Shown: piece after piece, positions 5,675 through 8,158 of the stretch | How the letters are laid out: every line of letters starts with the position of its first letter | How positions within the stretch are numbered: position 1 is the stretch's first letter | Assembly: GCA_902767395.1 (NCBI GenBank) | Contig: CACXHI010000126.1 | Location: 1-8,158 of the forward strand | Source of the DNA: Oscillospiraceae bacterium | GTDB taxonomy: Bacteria > Bacillota > Clostridia > Oscillospirales > Oscillospiraceae | DNA: 8,158 nucleotides | Reading direction: 5' to 3' | Made by a program: the position numbers and the translations under genes | Notes under the pieces: generated by a model | What the model was told of the DNA's origin: nothing | Database searches by the model: none | The model's input: the letters and a program-made list of their open reading frames with translations, nothing else

Positions 5675-7915
5675 ATGGCTTCTTATAATCTGAATGAGAT
5701 CCTGAAAAAACGCGCCGCCCAAAACAAGGGCAAGGAAAAGAAGGAAATGGATCTGGGCGATACCGCCCGCGTCAAGGTCCTTTCCCCCATGCGTCAGGTC
5801 ATGAAGCGCTTTTTGCGCAACCGCCTTGCAATCTTCGGCACCGTCGTGCTGTTGATCATGTTCCTCTTCGCCTTTGTCGGCCCGCTTCTGCTCCCCTACG
5901 GCGAGGCCGAGACGATGTACAAGTATGAGCCGATGGTTTCGGACTATTCCTTCGTGCAGGTCCGTACCGAGTACAACGGCTACGTGCTCAATCCCGAGAT
6001 TTCTGCCAGCCGCGCCGCGATTGCCAAGACCAATTCCAACATCACCCAGATGATCAAGGACGGCAAGGAAACCTTTACGCAGGTTGCCAATGACGGCTTT
6101 GTCTACCTCCTCAACCGGGAGGGCGAGGGCATCTACGCCCTGTCCCAGCTCTCCGCGACGAAGGTTGCGGCCTTTGGCTCCGGCATGGTTAAGGTTGCCA
6201 GCTACGACGGCATTAAGAAGGCTGTGTCCTACGAGGGCGAGGCACTTGGGGCCGACTTCGAACAGGCAGTGACCGAGAACTGTAAGGGCAAGAAGAACGG
6301 GACCTTCGAGCTGGGCGGAGTGACCTACACCTACCAGCCCGGCTCCGCGACCAAGTCCTTCGAGATCTTTACCGAGCCCTCCGAGGGCGTTCGTTACACC
6401 GGTGCGGCCCTGAGCGCTGCCTTCGAGACTGCGGTGCAGGAAGCCAAGGTCGGTGATCTGATTGAGGTGGACGGGAAGCGCTATGTGCTTAGCTCCCCCG
6501 CGACCGACGACTATGAGGTTTATGAGATCGGTGAGGCCGAGCCTTTCATGGTCTACACGACCTTTGCCTTCGACGCCGTTGTGAACTCCCTGCCGCTGAG
6601 CAACGAGTTCAAGGCTGCTGCGCTGGCTGCTGTTTACGGCGAGGGCACCTTTGAGGCCGAGGCCATTGTGAACCTCGAGGCCTTCCAGAAGCAGCAGGTG
6701 GAAAAGGCGCTGGCCGCCAAGCGCGCCGAGCATCATGAAGTAGATCCCGCGGCTGCGGAGACGCAGCCTGCTCCTGAGACCGAGTCGGCGGAAGAGACCG
6801 GAGAAACCGGCGAGGCCGTGCCCGAAGGCGCGGTTCCTGTCAACGCCAAGTTCAACGTCGCTCCCTCCACCGAGCGCGAGGGCGTGTTTGTCATCTCCCT
6901 CGAGGATGGCACTCCCTATGCTGAGCTGAACAACGTTGTCGTCCGGCGCTACAACGGTGACGATGCAATGGATCTTGACCTCAAGAATGCGATCCGCGAC
7001 AAGGTTGCTGAGATGATGGAAGCCGGCGCTACCAACGATCAGCTGGAGTACCGTATCCCCAAGCAGGACGAGAAGGGCAAGAACCTCTACGACGAGGACG
7101 GCGTTCTCCAGTACGAGGATTCTCACATGACCATCAAGCTCCGCACCACCGGTGAGTATGTGGTCTCCGCTTCTCAGACCCGTTACCTGATCGACAAGTT
7201 CGCAGCTCCCTCCTCCAAGCACCTGCTCGGCACCGACGGCGACGGCTTCGACGTTCTGGCCCGTATCATGTACGGCGGCCGGATCTCCCTGCTGGTCGGC
7301 TTCGTGGTCGTGTTCATCGAGTGCTTCCTGGGCATCATCATGGGCGGTCTGGCCGGCTTCTTCGGCGGCTGGATCGACAATCTGGTCATGCGTCTGGTCG
7401 ATATTTTCTACTGCCTGCCCTTCATGCCCATCATGATCATCGTCGGCGCCCTGATGGACGCTGCCCGTATGGACGTGACGGTGCGACTGTTCGTGCTGAT
7501 GGCGGCCATGGGTATCATGGGCTGGGCCGGCATTGCCCGTCTGGTTCGCGGTCAGATCCTCTCCCTGCGTGAGCAGGAGTTCATGACGGCCGCCGAGGCC
7601 ACCGGTCTTCCGACCAGCCGCCGCATTTTCCGTCATCTGGTTCCCAACGTCATGCCGCAGTTGATCGTCTCCGCCACGATGGGTCTGGGCTCCACCATCC
7701 TTTCCGAGTCCGCGCTGTCCTTCCTCGGCCTGGGCGTCAAGCACCCCCTCGCCACCTGGGGCAGTATGATCAACTCCGTCGCCAGCGCATCTGCCATGGA
7801 GCAGTACGCGTACATTTGGATCCCCGTGGGTCTGCTGATCTGCTTCACCGTTATCGCCTTCAACTTCGTCGGCGACGGTCTGCGTGACGCCTTCGACCCC
7901 AAGGCCAAGAGATAA
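5675..7915 (+). CDS. oppC: Peptide ABC transporter permease, OppC/DppC type, with a ~435-residue extracellular insert
   Basis: The second permease subunit, 746 residues where the family norm is about 300. Residues 1-50 are a cytoplasmic, basic N-terminus; helix 1 is at about 51-73. Residues 77-512 are an insertion with no hydrophobic segment. The standard core resumes with HLLGTDGDGFDVLARIMYGG (516-535), the counterpart of the family's HxxGTDxxGRDVLSRxxYG. Helices follow at about 538-562, 572-592, 602-623, 661-682 and 710-732. The EAA loop is AAEATGLPTSRRIFRHLVPN (639-658), with SFLGLG at 682-687. In this family the helix 1-2 loop faces outward, so the insert should lie outside the membrane near where OppA docks. 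It shows two related units at 184-234 and 239-287, a Pro/Glu/Thr linker at about 353-388, and a second segment at 389-512. I recognise no known domain in it. Start: AAGGAGGTG at 5661-5669, 5 nt before ATG. Confidence 0.92.
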   Translation: MASYNLNEILKKRAAQNKGKEKKEMDLGDTARVKVLSPMRQVMKRFLRNRLAIFGTVVLLIMFLFAFVGPLLLPYGEAETMYKYEPMVSDYSFVQVRTEYNGYVLNPEISASRAAIAKTNSNITQMIKDGKETFTQVANDGFVYLLNREGEGIYALSQLSATKVAAFGSGMVKVASYDGIKKAVSYEGEALGADFEQAVTENCKGKKNGTFELGGVTYTYQPGSATKSFEIFTEPSEGVRYTGAALSAAFETAVQEAKVGDLIEVDGKRYVLSSPATDDYEVYEIGEAEPFMVYTTFAFDAVVNSLPLSNEFKAAALAAVYGEGTFEAEAIVNLEAFQKQQVEKALAAKRAEHHEVDPAAAETQPAPETESAEETGETGEAVPEGAVPVNAKFNVAPSTEREGVFVISLEDGTPYAELNNVVVRRYNGDDAMDLDLKNAIRDKVAEMMEAGATNDQLEYRIPKQDEKGKNLYDEDGVLQYEDSHMTIKLRTTGEYVVSASQTRYLIDKFAAPSSKHLLGTDGDGFDVLARIMYGGRISLLVGFVVVFIECFLGIIMGGLAGFFGGWIDNLVMRLVDIFYCLPFMPIMIIVGALMDAARMDVTVRLFVLMAAMGIMGWAGIARLVRGQILSLREQEFMTAAEATGLPTSRRIFRHLVPNVMPQLIVSATMGLGSTILSESALSFLGLGVKHPLATWGSMINSVASASAMEQYAYIWIPVGLLICFTVIAFNFVGDGLRDAFDPKAKR
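6224..6535 (+). repeat. Internal protein repeat in the OppC insert (two ~50-residue units)
   Basis: Unit A starts VSYEGEALGADFEQAV (residue 184) and unit B VRYTGAALSAAFETAV (residue 239). Ten of these 16 positions are identical, and the resemblance continues through Glu-x-Gly-Gly-x-x-Tyr against Glu-Val-Asp-Gly-Lys-Arg-Tyr and a final FEIF against YEVY. The period is about 55 residues. The DNA copies have diverged, so this is an old domain duplication, not a recent DNA repeat. Confidence 0.7.
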
Positions 7916-7928
7916 GGAGGGTTTTGAG

Positions 7929-8158
7929 ATGTCTAAGAATGAAGAAGTGAAGAAAACCTCTCAGCCCGCCGAGACCGAGCAGAATGGGAAGAAGAAAACC
8001 TCTTACATTTCTGCCAAGGAATCCCGCCGCATCACCAAGTTCAACCGCAAGATCACGAAGAAGCTCGAGCACGACCGCGAGGAGATCGGCAAGGACCCCG
8101 CCGGCTACACCACCAAGATGCGGGACGAGAACAACGTCGTCGAGTTCGACAACGTCTG
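7929..8158 (+). CDS. oppD: Peptide ABC transporter ATP-binding protein, OppD/DppD type (3' truncated by window edge)
   Basis: Only 76 codons are present. Residues 1 to about 65 are a hydrophilic, Lys/Glu-rich N-terminal extension without a signal peptide or membrane segment, including GKKK at 20-23 and SRRITKFNRKITKK at about 32-45. NNVVEFDNV (68-76) matches the first beta strand of an ABC ATPase of the OppD group (x-LLEVxNL-type). The Walker A, Walker B and signature motifs would lie beyond the edge, so ATPase identity rests on operon position and this first strand. The ribosome site AAGGAGG (7914-7920) overlaps the oppC stop codon and sits 8 nt before the ATG, so translation is probably coupled to oppC. 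The basic extension is longer than in ordinary OppD, which starts almost directly with the ATPase domain. Confidence 0.8.
   Translation, partial: MSKNEEVKKTSQPAETEQNGKKKTSYISAKESRRITKFNRKITKKLEHDREEIGKDPAGYTTKMRDENNVVEFDNV

Noticed and set aside
2108..7744. 1878-codon open frame on the minus strand across oppA, oppB and oppC
   Set aside because: It is exactly codon-in-register with the sense genes and its stops would need TTA, CTA or TCA sense codons, which these genes avoid. The translation is His/Gly/Val-rich with no recognisable domain, while the sense strand encodes clear transporter proteins.

Overview
The window looks like a chromosomal segment from a moderately GC-rich, low-oxygen Firmicute, most plausibly an uncultured gut clostridium of the Oscillospirales/Christensenellales type. 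That placement is inference from gene content, strong Shine-Dalgarno sites of the AGGAGG type, lipoprotein style and codon use. No rRNA or taxonomic marker is present apart from a trmD tail.

Layout, all genes on the + strand. (1) 3-221: the 3' end of trmD (tRNA m1G37 methyltransferase), overlapping by 41 bp (2) a complete sirtuin-type NAD-dependent protein deacylase (181-897). (3) 898-1449: a 552-bp gene-free stretch. Its first half is GC-rich and holds a tandem hairpin repeat and a dispersed-repeat-like element; its second half is an A/T-rich island ending in a candidate promoter. (4) 1450-1989: an unrecognised four-helix membrane protein. (5) 1990-2128: two inverted repeats and an A/T-rich leader. 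(6) 2129 to the window end: an oligopeptide/dipeptide-type ABC importer operon, in order oppA (lipoprotein receptor), oppB (permease), oppC (permease) and the first 76 codons of oppD (ATPase). The operon continues past the window edge, where oppF would be expected.

The importer genes work together. The lipid-anchored receptor OppA captures peptides outside the cell, OppB and OppC form the membrane channel, and OppD, with a partner ATPase presumably downstream, powers uptake. Two back-to-back perfect or near-perfect hairpins separate oppA from oppB, probably letting the receptor be made in excess over the channel. oppB, oppC and oppD are tightly packed (12-13 bp gaps).

The outstanding oddity is OppC. 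It is 746 residues instead of the usual 300 or so, because about 435 residues are inserted in the outward-facing loop between the first membrane helix and the conserved permease core. The insert contains an internal duplication with a period of about 55 residues and an acidic Pro/Ala/Glu/Thr linker. OppA is also enlarged (794 aa) by an acidic, helix-prone insert, so the extracytoplasmic face of this importer may carry an undescribed extra module. I saw no CRISPR array, IS element, tRNA or phage gene.
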